A stretch of DNA of 64,000 bases from Rhynchopus sp. YZ270_cl-10 (taxonomy: Eukaryota; Euglenozoa; Diplonemea; Diplonemida; Diplonemidae). Positions within the stretch are counted from its first letter, which is position 1. Each line of letters begins with the position of its first letter. The notes under the pieces were generated by a model, which saw nothing but the letters and a program-made list of their open reading frames with translations, was not told the origin of the DNA and searched no databases. Made by a program: the position numbers and the translations under genes. Below, in pieces: positions 44,601-56,500 of this stretch. The stretch is from NCBI GenBank assembly GCA_964035575.1, contig OZ037889.1, positions 620,001 through 684,000 on the forward strand, written 5' to 3'.

Positions 44601-45742
44601 TAACAAAAAAAAAACAACAGCGAGACGCGCATCCATACAAAAAATAAAAGATCAGATCGCAAGACCAAGCTAGCCCACACAGAACACCATACTGCCAGGG
44701 CTCTCGAGTAAAACACGGGGGAGTACCAGAGAGATTAAAGAAAAGTTGAAAAAAAAAAAAAGGGAAGGTGTCTCTCGGTGCGCAATACGACCTTTTGGTA
44801 GTCATCTATTTGTCATGCGAGGCTTTCGTTGTTCACTGCGATCGTTTTTTCTTGTTGACTTTCATGTATTTTCGTTATCTAAAAAACTTGGTTGGTATTG
44901 GTGTAGACACCTACCTGATCTATGAGTATCCACCCAGTAAACTGTTTAGCACCCTGCCTTGCCTAGACACGCATGGCTATCACATTGTACCGTTGACATA
45001 ATGTTGGAACGGTGGGGCATTTTTTTAAGCGTTCCAACACTATTACGTTACGGTAATCATTAATAGCGTGCTCGATGACCTCCTTCTTACTTTATTTTTT
45101 TTCGTTATTTCAGCGAAGCTGAGAATTTACCGCCTCAAAGCAGTAGCAAAACCGATGGCGATAATTTATTTCTTTTTCTTCAATATTTTGACCAATTATG
45201 TGTTCACTTTTTTTTGGGAGGGGGGGGGGCAAGAGATACAAAAGAAAAATTGTAAGACAGGCGCAAACCTTAGAGGTACAACTGAATCAAAAAAAAGGTC
45301 ACTCTAAGTTTTCTTTCCCTTCAAATTTCTCAGTAAAAAAAGTAGGGGGGAAAAAACGTTACAAAGCGACATTTTCCTTGGAAAAATTCACATACAATTT
45401 CTTTCGACTCGGGTGGGTTATATGAGTAATAAGCTTTGGCCGGCGAAGCACAGCGGAATCAAACCTTGTGGGTAATTATAACAATAATTTATAACAAATT
45501 TCTGTGCTATAGATAGAGTAGAGCCACATTTCACCGACAGGTCGAGGTGTGTGCGTTTCACCACAACCTCTCCCTTTTGTCTTTATTGTTTTATTGTTTG
45601 CGGGGGTGGGGGGAAAACATAATAAGGAAAAAGTAGGAGTGCGGTTTCAATTTTTTGATAAATTGTTGGGGTAATGTAGTTGCCTCGGTTGTGTTGCCAC
45701 AGTTGTGCAATCTGAGATTCTCCGCACTTTTTTTTACTTTTA
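41671..45742. other. Long non-coding, hairpin-rich region
   Basis: About 4 kb without a supported gene. Holds AAGATGA-type hairpins at 41749-41779, 42487-42518, 43686-43712 and 44280-44312; the CATCT-closed form at 41882-41913 and about 43647-43673; AGTGTAG modules at about 43252-43310, 43569-43612 and 45655-45712; CACCCCATCTTGG-type repeats at about 43480-43535 and 43779-43855; and two hairpins ending in CACCTGATTTT and its complement (42932-42997 and about 44088-44155). Confidence 0.5.
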
Positions 45743-46962
45743 GGGTACTCTCACTTTTTCTTTTGTTTCTTGTCCCCGCCCGCTCGGATTTTTCAGGGAG
45801 GGAAAAAAAAAAAAGTGGGCAAAAAAAAAAGTGTACAGGGTTTCCACCAAGGTGGACCGGGGTGGGACCATGCCCACCCCATTATTTTTTCCAGAAAAAT
45901 CCGGATTTTCACAGGGTTCGGGGGGTACATGGTGACCCCCGAGAAAAATGGGGTTTGGAGGTTGTAGATGACTCCGCATGACCCCCCGTGGTCATGCGAC
46001 CAGAGCATTTGGCACGTTGTAGCCGGGCAAGTAGTGGAGTTCATCCTCGGGTGTCTACACTAATACAGCCAAGTTTTCAAAAAAGAAAAAAAGTAGCGTA
46101 CCGTGCGCCTGCGGCGCTGTGTTGCTGACTACTGCAACATCCCCACAAGGCAGAGAACTGCACGCTCCAATCTGAGCCCCACGGTGGAGAGCAATCGGCT
46201 CGTGCAATCAAAAGAAAATGGCACGGGTAAAAAAAGTTGGTAACGTGCGCCTGCGGCGCTGCCTGTTTTCTACCAGTTCTACAGGCGAACACTTGGCCCC
46301 CCTTTACCTTACACTGACGGGTTTTGACCAAAACCAAAAACTTGTCCATTTTGGAAAATTGACCCCACCACACAACGGACGGATTCCGGAAATGCAAATG
46401 CCGGTGTTTTCGGGCACTTTCGTGTTTTCAGACGTCAGGATCAGGGAGAGAAAATCTGGATTTGGGATTTCCCTACATGGATTTTGACCAAAACCAAGAA
46501 TTTGGCCATTTCGGTGAAGTGACCCCACCCTGGCCACCACAGCGCGGACGGGTTCCGGAAATGCCAACCGTGGTACGTTTTGGGGCTGAAAACCCACTTT
46601 TTTCAGGGGAAAAAATTGCTTCCAAATGTCGGAATTTTCCGAATTTTCCGGAAAATTTCCAGAATTAGACTGAAAATGACCCTTGTTTACGAGTATGGGT
46701 TCATATTTTGCGAAAATTTAAGTCACTGAAATTTTGTCCATTTTTCCGAATATCCCCCACCACAAGCCGGGATTGGCTCGGAACTGCAACAAAACGCCCT
46801 CTTGGGCGGAAAAATACCGCACAGGGGTTTTTTCCCCCTTCACTTTTTTTTTCCTCCACTTTTTTTTTTTGCTTCACTTTTTTTTTCCCGCCCGCCCGCT
46901 CGGATTTTTGGGAAGCCCAAGGACAAGAAACAAAAGAAAAAGTGTGAGTACCCTTACAGACA
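45743..46962. mobile_element. Composite TIR element, 1.2 kb
   Basis: Left end AGGGTACTCTCACTTTTTC and right end GAAAAAGTGTGAGTACCCT are near-perfect complements, extending inward through TCTTTTGTTTCTTGTCC. I could not read a target duplication. The interior is a patchwork: a reversed AGTGTAG module (46035-46080), two copies of the GTGCGCCTGCGGCGC motif (about 46104 and 46242), sequence related to the hAT-like elements at 32320 and 57318 (46170-46260 and 46668-46770), and a tandem pair of about 160 bp each beginning GGGTTTTGACCAAAACCAAA or GGATTTTGACCAAAACCAAG (46318 and 46480). It suggests repeated insertion into one element. No gene. Confidence 0.55.
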
Positions 46963-49439
46963 AAAAAAAAAAACCAAAACGTACGCACGCATGCAGAACG
47001 GACCGGACAGATAGGTTTAGGTATGGGTAGCCTCCTCATTGCGAATCGAGTAGTGGAGAATAGGTGTCACAGGACAGCCCCTTGGGTATAGTTTTACTTT
47101 TTTTTAAAAAAATACTATGTTTTGCTGCCATTTCTTTTCTTTAGACAGTAGGGAGGGCTTTTAACTTTGTCGGGACTTTGTTGAAAACACATTTCATGCA
47201 CACACGCCTCAAAAAAAAAAAGCAACGAACGATTTTATTGGTATTGTTTGTACAATATCCAGTTGTTTTCTTTAGTGTCAACAAATTATAGCAAATGGGG
47301 TAAAGCTACACAGTGACACCTCTTGGGATGCTGCTGCAAAAAAAAAAGGGGGGGGATGGGTAATGTAAAATGGTAGTTATTACCTAAGCTCCACGGTGAT
47401 TATCATCGTTTAAAAATATGGTACTTATTGATGCAGACACCTCCGGCTGACCCACGTATGATGCCAAACCCGGAAAAAAGCTGTGTTTTTTAAATTTGTT
47501 AAGCTGATACCAAGCCTCACCATGCTTGGTCACCTAGGCCTTAAACGGAGCAATAGGGGATTGGGCAGATAAGTGTATATTGGTACATTCACTGTGAAAA
47601 TTATGGTTGAAATCCTAACATGAAGGAAGACAAGGGTTGAGTTTAATGTGTTTTTGGGTTTGGGGTTTTTTTTGGGTTTTTTTTGGGGTTCATTTGTCAG
47701 TTTTTCGTTCTTTTTTTGGTGGACAAAAAGAGAATAATAAAGACGCAGAGTGGGAGACGGTGACGTTCGTTCGGCAATTTCCTTACCGAATGAAAATACA
47801 GTGTCGAGGGGACCCCCCCTGCTTTTTAAAAAAAAATGCTGAAAGCATGACAATTCCACACTACGGCGTTAATATTTTGCTATGGTCACAAAATTGTTGG
47901 AATCGTGTAGTTGCCACAAATACAACCGCCACTTTCTTTTTAAAAAAATATTTTCTTTTCGTACGAGCGAGAGAGAGAAGAGGGGGGGGAGGAGTTCCGT
48001 GAGACGCACAGCAACAACAACGCAAGGTTATTATTGCCCCTCGCACACATCGCACGTTTTTTTTTTTTTTTTTTTTTTTTCTTTTTCTTTTTTCGTTCTC
48101 TTTGGATAATGAATGTGCTGTTCCTTAAGTTCTGGTTGAATAGGGGGAAATACTTGACAAAACACCGACCCTCCACCGCACCTGAGAGAACGAAAGCTGT
48201 CTCCCACAGACGAAAGAGGGGCGTTGTAAACAAAGAACAACAAAAGAGAAGTTGACCACCGGATACCGGCGGACGCAGGCCGGGTTCGAAACCCCAGAGG
48301 CCTAAAAGGAGAACCGTGAAAGAATGAACGCACCTCTACCAAAACTAACACTTTTGAAAACAAAAAAAAAAAAAAAAATAAGTAGAAAATCACCTCAACT
48401 GGACACCAAGCGTATCGCAGGTATTGCGTCGCCGTGGGTTACCGAACCCCGGGACAAACAAAAGAAAGAAAGAAACGCCACCTTAATAACGAAAACTTGC
48501 AAGACGAATGTACATCTGCACAATTTTTTATTATTTTTTTACAACAGCAAATAAGGTGACATTAGCCTACCTTATACAATGCATAGTGGTGATGCCAGAA
48601 AAAAAGAAGAAAAAAAGACTTGAGGGATGAAGGCCACTGTATTGTATTTTCGCAGAGTAACACAAATGGCATGGCAAACGCATGGAGGGGGTTTGTTCAA
48701 ATGAAAGATTTTTTTTTTTTGAGGAATAGACAGCAAAGAGTAGTGACAGGAAGGAGTCCTGTCACTGCTCTTTTTGGGGGGATTTTTTTTTATGAAAAGT
48801 TGGAATATAAGAGGAGGCACAACACCTGGCTGAGTCACCCAAAGAAAAATTGCTTCGAACACAAAGACAGGGCATCGTGGAGCCGCTGCCATGTGTATGG
48901 TAAGGACTGTTGGATGTGTTGTGATCAGAAAAAAAATATGATTTGAAATGGAACCGGAAAAAGTGCACGACGGGATGAAGTAAAGAAAGTAGAAAAAAGT
49001 GTTATATATAGATGATCCTAAAGCCTCACTGTGCTTAGTCACCTTTTTTGATCACATTCGTTATTCGCGCAGCAAAGAATGGTTGATGCAGACATCCTCA
49101 ACCGACCCACGATGTCAGCCCACGGATGAAAACACAACTAAAATTCCAAGCCAAGTAAATGACTTTACCTCTGGTTTTACTTTCTGGTCTCACTCTTGTC
49201 TAACGATGAAAACCACAAAGTAAAACCACAAGCCAAGTCATTTACTTCACCGCCGTGTGGGGAGAGAGGAGTGAGGAGAGACAGGACGGGGAGGTACCTG
49301 AAGGCTGTTTGGCATGATATCAGACGTCCCGAGGTGACTTCGCCTTGGGGCAAAGGCGAGCTTCTCGCAAAATGATGGAAGAAGGGGAATAATAACAAAA
49401 AAAAGGAAAGAAACAAGGTTGATACGATCAGGCTTAGTC
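46963..49439. other. Non-coding, dispersed repeats
   Basis: No gene. Includes a hairpin copy with changed stem (CCAAGC/GCTTGG) at 47501-47535, an AGTGTAG module at about 47884-47920, a T-arm-like GGGTTCGAAACCCC at about 48280-48293, a 15-bp stem hairpin at 48737-48771, a hairpin copy at 49011-49045, and an inverted repeat AAGTAAATGACTTTACC/AAGTCATTTACTT between about 49152 and 49250. Confidence 0.5.
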
Positions 49440-49581
49440 CAGGGGCAGATACTATAGGGGATGGCATTGGGTCAGGGCTTTACCGGGGTTGGGATACCCC
49501 CCTTCTTTGGCATGCGAAACGCACCGGGCTCGATCAGATTTGACCGAATCCTGTCTCAATGCGGAATCCTATCTGGCCCTG
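49440..49581. mobile_element. hAT-like MITE, 142 bp, nested in a hairpin repeat
   Basis: Ends CAGGGGCAGATACTATAGGG and a near complement (CCTATCTGGCCCTG). Eight bases repeat on each side with one mismatch: GCTTAGTC at 49432-49439 and GCTAAGTC at 49582-49589. The target is the 3' strand of a dispersed hairpin (GCTTAGTCACC), so the element interrupts it. Confidence 0.6.
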
Positions 49582-49589
49582 GCTAAGTC

Positions 49590-50408
49590 ACCTTTAAAAT
49601 ATATTTCTTTTTTTTTTTGGAAAGAAAATAGAGATTGCAAAAAGAGAGATGCACCGTACCTCATGGGCACAACACAACTATAACAAAACAAAACAAAAAT
49701 AAAAAGGAAGAAAAGACTTGACGAATGTGCCTCACAGGGCGCATATCTCACAAAAAAAAATGGTTTTTTTTTCTTCGTGCGTGCACTAAAAAGATGCAAG
49801 CATGGAAAGGCGAAAAGGAGAAGGAGGGAGAAAAAAATGTTAAGTTTAGAGCAGAAATAGGGGGGTTTGAATGTGTTTTTTTCTGAAGAGGGGAGTTTGG
49901 GAATATGCTCGAGGTACCATGGAATCTCTGTCTCCCTTTTTTTTGCTGTGCTCAAAATGCCATTTAAAAATGCAATAAAAGTGATTTTGTTGTCGTTTGG
50001 GGGGTCGGGTACGAAGTACTACCTTCGGCGATAATGAAAGCAGAAACAGAAACAACAAAAGCAAAAAAAAAAAAGACACACGTACAACATATTTTGCTTT
50101 GATAATCGGTCGCTGCTCGTTGCCCCAGGCAACCTTCACTTTTAGTTGCAGTTCTTAATGTCTAAAAAGAACCAACGAAGGGTTAAAGAGTTAGAGAGAA
50201 CTTTGGATTACACTGAGCGAGGGCAATTAGTATGTATAAACCCCTGGCAACATGCATCACGCCCTGTGTTCAATTCAAAGAAAGAAAAGTTTATAAGATG
50301 ACCCTAAGCCTGTGCTTAACCACCTTATTCAAAATGTAACGTTATTGCACAACGGATCAACACAAATACCATGCCAACATTTGTTTTTTTTTGGGGGGGG
50401 TTTTTTCG
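49590..50408. other. Non-coding spacer
   Basis: Holds a CATCT-type hairpin near 49719-49748 and an AAGATGA-type hairpin at 50295-50326. No gene seen. Confidence 0.45.
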
Positions 50409-51404
50409 CAGGCCTAATGCTAACTTTGGGGGAGGGGGGAAAAAAGTGAACCGACGGAAAAAAAAAAAAAAAACGAAAAAAAAAAATTCCCTCCGGGAAG
50501 GGGTCCAGGGTTTTCGCTTATCTTCATGAAAAAAAATTTTCCCCAAAATCGTGAAGATATGTCCAAAAAGGGGTCAAAAATTTTTGTTCGCGCTCCGCGC
50601 GAAAAGGTCCTGTCATTTCGCGTAAATACGTGATGACGTGGGATGGTAACGTACATCAAGAACCAAACCAACCCTTTTCTCACGTTTTTCCACGTCAAGC
50701 CCTCGCATTAGGTTCTCTCTAGTGAACGAAACCTTCCCTCAGGACAAGAAGAAACGGCGGTTGATATCAAAACTTTCTGGCGAAGCCACGGTACGCAACA
50801 TTTCAAAATCTGTGACCTAAAACCGAACATTTTTACAGCCAAACTATGGTAGAGGGCTGTGGGCTGCCAGTTTTTGAGCTGCGCCGCAGGCGCACGGTAG
50901 GCTACTTTTTTTGAAAACTTGGTTGTATTAGTGTAGCCACCCTAGAGTGTGCTCCACTATATATTTTTATTTTTGCCGGCAAGGGGGTGCATCATTGAGT
51001 CCCTGAAACAAGTCTCCATCGTCACCGCCACCGCCATCGCAATCGCCATCTTCGCTTTCCTCTTTAACATCAACAGATGCAACACTGCTCTCTGTATCTT
51101 CAGAGATCAGAACTTCTCCAACACTCGATGTCTCGTCGACTGACAGACCCTCCTCCTCCTCGAACCCAGTGGTGGGGGCCGCAGTATGCACTGCTGTGTC
51201 CTTCTTTTAATCTCCCTTCCTCCTGAAGATGCGGGCGCAGGTGCCCACATCTCCAGGACCAAGGTACCCACGGCATACCACAGGCAGAGAACCCCCCATC
51301 CCAAAAAACCCCCACTTTTAAGGGTGAACCGACGAACCAACGGATAAATAAAAAAAATAATAAATAAAAGTGAACCGACGAACCAACGGTTAGCATTAGG
51401 CCTG
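50409..51404. mobile_element. hAT-like element, 996 bp, containing a coding-like fragment
   Basis: Ends CAGGCCTAATGCTAAC and GTTAGCATTAGGCCTG are exact complements and are flanked by an exact 8-bp duplication TTTTTTCG (50401-50408 and 51405-51412). GTGAACCGACG occurs near both ends as a subterminal repeat. The interior carries the CTGGCGAAGCCACGG stretch (about 50771), the GCGCCGCAGGCGCAC motif (about 50881), an AGTGTAG module (50908-50962) and an acidic coding-like segment (50967-51205). No transposase. Confidence 0.85.
50967..51205 (-). CDS. Acidic coding-like fragment inside a hAT-like element
   Basis: Open frame of about 79 codons ending in TAA at 50967, open upstream to about 51205 with no ATG of its own. 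It reads Ala/Thr/Pro, then a Glu-rich run (GFEEEEGLSVDE), then Ser/Asp/Glu and Gly/Asp-rich sequence (EESEDGDCDGGGGDDGD). GC content and third-position use resemble the host genes and not the AT-rich DNA around it. ACACAG at its 5' edge could be a splice acceptor. Most likely a host exon picked up by the element; it may also be chance low-complexity sequence. No family recognised. Confidence 0.35.
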
Positions 51405-51869
51405 TTTTTTCGAAAGGGGCAATATAAAAAAAAAGAAAACAGAAAAGTTGGTGAACCCCTAAAATAATAGCGGGATTTTCCACCCAGGGACGGAAGATAA
51501 GTGAGGTGAAGGAAAGGGGGAAAGAGGGAGAGAGGGAGAGACATAAAGGGGGGAAAACCCTCAACAATATAATATAAAAAACGGGATGGAATATGAACAA
51601 TAATGATAACGACAAACGCCGGGGAAAAAATCGGTGTTTTTTTCCCCTTTCTTTTCTCCTGAAACTAAAATTTTGGAGAAAAAAAAAATAGTTGGAAAGC
51701 AAAAATATTTGAACATTCTTTCAAAAAAAAAAAGGGGTTGGTAAGATGAACCCAACCAAAAACTTTAAATAGAAAGGTGAAATCGAGAGGACAGGAAGGT
51801 GCGCATATTTTTTCCATGGAAACGCTCCACGTACGACAGCCTCCCCTCTCCCTTTCCCCCTCCCACCTA
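51405..51869. other. Spacer
   Basis: Homopolymer-rich; holds a truncated AAGATGAACCCAACC hairpin near 51744. No gene. Confidence 0.4.
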
Positions 51870-53150
51870 TCAACACACAGTACATTGCGGCGTGCACCCT
51901 TCTGCCTCCTTGGAGCCTTGCAACTGCCTCAACTGGAGACGTTTCTCCTTTCTTGTCAGCTTTGCCGGGCTCCTTCCTGCGGGGTCTGACAGAGGGGACG
52001 CATGCGGACAGACGGTGTTACGGTCTCCTGTTCCGGACATGTTCCAGGCGTGGATGGTTTTGTCTTCTCCGCAGCTGAAGAGTTGGTTAGTTTTTGGTGA
52101 GATAATGATTGAAGTAACGCCCATAGTATGTCCTGTGAGGGATCTGTGACAGAGACCGGTTTGAATATTCCATTCGCGGATGGTGTTGTCTCGTGAGCAG
52201 GAGTACACAACCGGCCATTTGGGGTGCGACGCAACACCTGTCACCCAGTCACGATGGCCACGCATTGTGAGAACAGACTGGCCAGTTGCATCCGACCACA
52301 TCCGCACGCTTGTATCCCAGCTTCCAGTAAAAATGAACTCCCCGCAGGTGGAAAGGCAGATGCTTGACACCCAATCATCGTGGCCATGCATCGTCTTCAA
52401 ACATTTGTATGTCGTTGTCGACCACTGCCGCACCGTCTTATCACGACTGCATGTATAAACAAAGCTTCCACAGTGCGACAGAACAATCCCGGTCACTCCA
52501 TCGGTGTGCCCTTCTAAGATATTCCGCGTCTCCCCGGTCGCAACGTCCTTGATGGAGACGTTGGCTGCAGTGGAGATAATGTACGCCATGCCTTGCCTGT
52601 CCAGAAGCACTCCACGCGCCCAGGGACGTTGGTGCATGACAACCGTCTTGCAGCTGTCGGTAGTACCATAGCCGATGAGGCTGCCGTCTTCACAACCGGT
52701 GAAGGCGAGGGTGCCGTCATGCGAGAGGGTGACGCCCATCAACGGCTTCTCTGCCTCTGCGATCACGGAGACATGACGGCCTTGGGTGTGCCATTTGCGC
52801 AACACCCTATCCCGCCCTGAAGAGAAGAGATGCGAGCCACAGTGCGAAACAGCAAGGCCGGTCACTGCACCGGAGTGACCCAGCATGGGGCCTTCAAAAA
52901 CAGAGCTTACGTCAATGTGCTGTCTGTACACCTCTACGTAGTCACCATTGGAGAGCTCGATGTTGCACAACTGTACATGGTCCTGCAGGTCCATCGCGGT
53001 ATCAGGAAGACGCAGAGCCAAAGCGGACGGCGCAAACCCAAGGCATAAGTCTGTGCAAATGTTCTCCTTCAAGTGCAGCACTGTCCCCTCCTCATCAACC
53101 TCAATCACCGCAGTCGCCCCAGTCTCATTGACAATCGCGACCACTTCCAT
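51870..53150 (-). CDS. WD40-repeat protein with N-terminal extension
   Basis: Single-exon protein of 426 residues from the ATG at 53148-53150; the frame is open a little further upstream but has no earlier ATG. Residues 1-75 contain alternating hydrophobic strands ending in ELSNGDYVEVY, which looks ubiquitin-like in pattern. From about residue 88 there are six or seven WD40 repeats: GHSGAVTGLAVSHCG, GHTDGVTGIVLSHCG, GHDDWVSSICLSTCG, GHRDWVTGVASHP and GHTMGVTSIII are clear blade starts with W endings (RKW, RQW, RMW, REW). The tail is basic and Cys-containing. Expected to form a single beta-propeller scaffold; no specific complex is indicated. Shares blade sequence with the WD40 protein at 39521-40768. 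Confidence 0.85.
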   Translation of the reverse strand: MEVVAIVNETGATAVIEVDEEGTVLHLKENICTDLCLGFAPSALALRLPDTAMDLQDHVQLCNIELSNGDYVEVYRQHIDVSSVFEGPMLGHSGAVTGLAVSHCGSHLFSSGRDRVLRKWHTQGRHVSVIAEAEKPLMGVTLSHDGTLAFTGCEDGSLIGYGTTDSCKTVVMHQRPWARGVLLDRQGMAYIISTAANVSIKDVATGETRNILEGHTDGVTGIVLSHCGSFVYTCSRDKTVRQWSTTTYKCLKTMHGHDDWVSSICLSTCGEFIFTGSWDTSVRMWSDATGQSVLTMRGHRDWVTGVASHPKWPVVYSCSRDNTIREWNIQTGLCHRSLTGHTMGVTSIIISPKTNQLFSCGEDKTIHAWNMSGTGDRNTVCPHASPLSDPAGRSPAKLTRKEKRLQLRQLQGSKEAEGCTPQCTVC

Positions 53151-53565
53151 CAAAAAAGAGGCTTTTAAAGTATCCACAGTAATGAGATTTTTGGGAGTAC
53201 CCTATTTCAGGGTGTTCCTTGAGAAAACGATGAAATATAAAATCACAAAAAAAAAAAAAATGAGAGAAAAAAAACTGAAAAATAAAACTCTTACAAAAGA
53301 GAGAGCTGTTTTAGGTGCTGTGTAATGAGAGAGAGAGAGGAGGGCATAGAAAGAAATAAAATAAAATTGGTGACTTTTTTTTTTTTGGTATTTGAGTACT
53401 TTTGCGTTGGAGGGGAGAGGAGGGGGTATTGAGGGGATAAAGGTTGAGGGACGAGGGAGCGGAGCCTGAGGGGAGTAGGGGGGATGGCAACTGTGAAAAA
53501 AGGAGGGAGGGGGCAGACCACCTTCTGTGTACTTTTCGTGAACAATACAACAGTCTCTCATGTAT

Positions 53566-53596
<31 letters not shown>

Positions 53597-56500
53597 GATA
53601 ACCCTGCCACTTCCCTGCTCATAGCTGAGAGAGAAAGAGAGAGAAATGTGAAGGCAAAAATGGGGGAATAAATACTCCGTGGTGATTTTTTATTACTGCA
53701 ATACGCTCCCACTGACTACCTGGTCCGTGAAGAGGAAACCTCTTTGAGGTCCAAAAAAAGGTAACCCAATATACCTTCACGGTACAGAAGATCAAACCTC
53801 CGATTTTTTTGGAAAATTTTTTTTGTTGTTTACATTTGACATCTGATGATCTACAAAATCTGTCTTTTCTTTTTCATTGTTTTGTTTGAAACTTCCCCCC
53901 TTTTTTTGTCTGTCGATAATCACTCTACAGTTGGGCAAAATATCGACCCGATATCGGCCGAAGCCTATCTCCTGTAAGGTTATGACGCTAAGGTCGCATC
54001 CTCAAGCCCTTAAGAGCAACTTGAAATACTTCTTCTTCTTCACCCTTTTTCTTTTTCTTTTTTGCACTTTTCAGTAGTGGAGACTTAATGCTGTCCTAAA
54101 CCCAGAAAAGTTACTTTCTCTTATTACAGTTCCTGGAGAGGAAAAAATATGTTCGTATCAAAGTATCTGGGAGCGTCAGGGAGAACCCAGCTTTCTCAAA
54201 AAAAAAAAAAAAATCTCCCCCTTCCCCGTCCCCCTCCCCCTCCCCCTCCCCCTCCCCCTCCCCCCCTCCTTCGACACAACACGCAACCCAATGCGGTCTA
54301 TCGAAAGAAGGTGTCATTATATTTAGTTGAGAAGCTTTTTTTTTTTTTTGCAGAGCAGGTTCGCTTCTTCCCTCACGGCGGACTGGTCAAGGGGACCACT
54401 AGTAGTGTGCTATTCGTCCAAATGACTAGTGTTTTTTTTTAGTGTTATACGACAGCAACACTACTAGTTTAGCTCTAGTCTCGCTACGACCAGTAGTTCC
54501 ACAAGTAGTCCGTCGTGTTCCCACGACAATGGGAGAGAGGGGGAGACATTGGAAAGAAAGGGAGAGGTGGATCTAGTAACAGTCTAATACTGCGCTTCTT
54601 TGTTTCTCTTCCTTTGGCAAGACACACACAAAAAAAATTTCGAAAAAAAAAAAAAGTAAAAATCCTTGGCGTCCTGCCACCAAGGAAAACTACATAATAC
54701 CACGAAACGAGTCAATTGACAAAGGAGATGGGTTGAGGTTGAGGGGATTTTTGTTTTTTTTTTTTTTGTGCAAAAGGTGGCTTTTTTGCCATGTTTGCCT
54801 TTTTTGATCTTTTTTTTTTTGGGAGGGAGGGGTTTGAAAATGTTTGTTTTGAAAGGAGGGGGCGGGGCACATAAAAACTTCGGTTGCTTTCTTCTTTACA
54901 AAAAAATTTTTTTTTTTGAAATATTGTTGGAATAGTGTAGTAGCCACCTCGTGAAATCTGCATTGACTTTGGTGGGGACGGGGGGGTGGGATAACAGGGC
55001 TTTTTGTAGGGGTTTTTTTTGTCATCCATTTTGTATGTCGTACCTCAGATCAAAAAAAAAAAAACGAAAATCCTAGTAAAAAGCCCTGGCTAAGGAAAAA
55101 AAAAATCAAAAAGACGTACAAAAAATCGGCACCAATAAATGTGGAGAGCAACACCATGCATTGCCACTAGCAGCACATTCGTCAGTGCTCAGTTGTCTGT
55201 ACTATGATTTGCTTGGTTTTCGTCGTAGGTCTTATTAGAACACTGCAAGGAGAGGGGAAAAAGAGTGATGATGGTTCTGAAAGTGGGGATTTTTTTTCTG
55301 AAGATTTTTGTTTATTTTCCCCAATTTTTCCCAAGCCTGGTCAAAAGGCATAGTACACTGGTTGTACAGAGGTTCGGTATGCCACTGTACCCTTCAATTG
55401 AAGAACTCACTGATGGGAAAAAAAAGAGGAAAATATAAAAGTTTATAAGATGACCCTAAGCCTCTCGTGCTTAGTCATTGGAAAAAAAAAAAAAAAGGGA
55501 GGGGAGAAGAAGGCAGAAAAGCAAAACAAAATCGACCGAGGCACTTTATGGACATTGGGACAACGAACAAAAAGAAAGGTTCTGGGAGAGAGGCGATTCT
55601 CTCTCACAGCAACCATTCCCCTTTTTGTTTTGCCAAGCGGGTCGAGAATGTATGCGTGAACGCTCGCCTTCCTGCTACTTCTACTTCCTTTTTATACAAA
55701 AAGACAATAATTAGTGTCTCCAACCGATCTGTGATAACATTCACCTAAAAGATAATTTATTTTGTTTTTTTTGCTTTGTATTCCGTTTTTTAACCACAGT
55801 CAAATAGGTTAAAAAATGAGCGCAAAAAGTGAAAGAAAAGCGCTCCACAAAAATAAATCGAGAAAAAAAAATTGGCAACCTTTTTTTTTGAATAGTGTTG
55901 CATTGAGCAGGATGGGGGGAAAGTAGACTATATACTGCTAAACCTCCGGCGGTAACAAATCTTTTTTTCCCCCTTGATAATTATGATGTGCCTCTGTACA
56001 AACAAAAAGCATATTTTCGGCTTCTGATCAAAATGTTGGGAAATAGTGTAGTTGCCATTTGTGCAAAAGGTCCACCTTTTCCCAAAAAGACTTCTTTGGT
56101 GCACGATATAAGTTGTTTTTTTTTGTATAACTTTTGGGGGAGAGTTTCAAATCGTTTTCGTTTTTTTTAATTGTATGAATACAAAAAGTACAAAAGTACA
56201 AAAAAAAACCTGTCACGAATGAATTTTGGGCACACAACATCTGCATTTGACAAAGAAGAGGGGGGGAAACCATCACACCTTTCGCATTTTGCTTGCAAAA
56301 AGTGGGGGTTTTTTTTTTGTATTATTCCTTCCCCCGAAGGCAAGGCCATGCCAGCTAAAGGTCAGACAATCGCCCCCAGCCTGCAGGTTAGATAGTAATT
56401 GAATAGGAAAAGAAAAAAGAAAATGCTAACGCATTGTACGAATCAGAAAGAAAAAAAGGGGGAGGGGAGAAGTAATGGTGGCAGTATTCCAATGGGCTCC

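Noticed and set aside
46701-47039. Minus-strand frame with KKVKQKKKVEEKK
   Set aside because: Comes from A/T homopolymer runs in the end of the composite element.
50301-50698. Phe-rich frames
   Set aside because: Translation of T runs; no domain and no start context.
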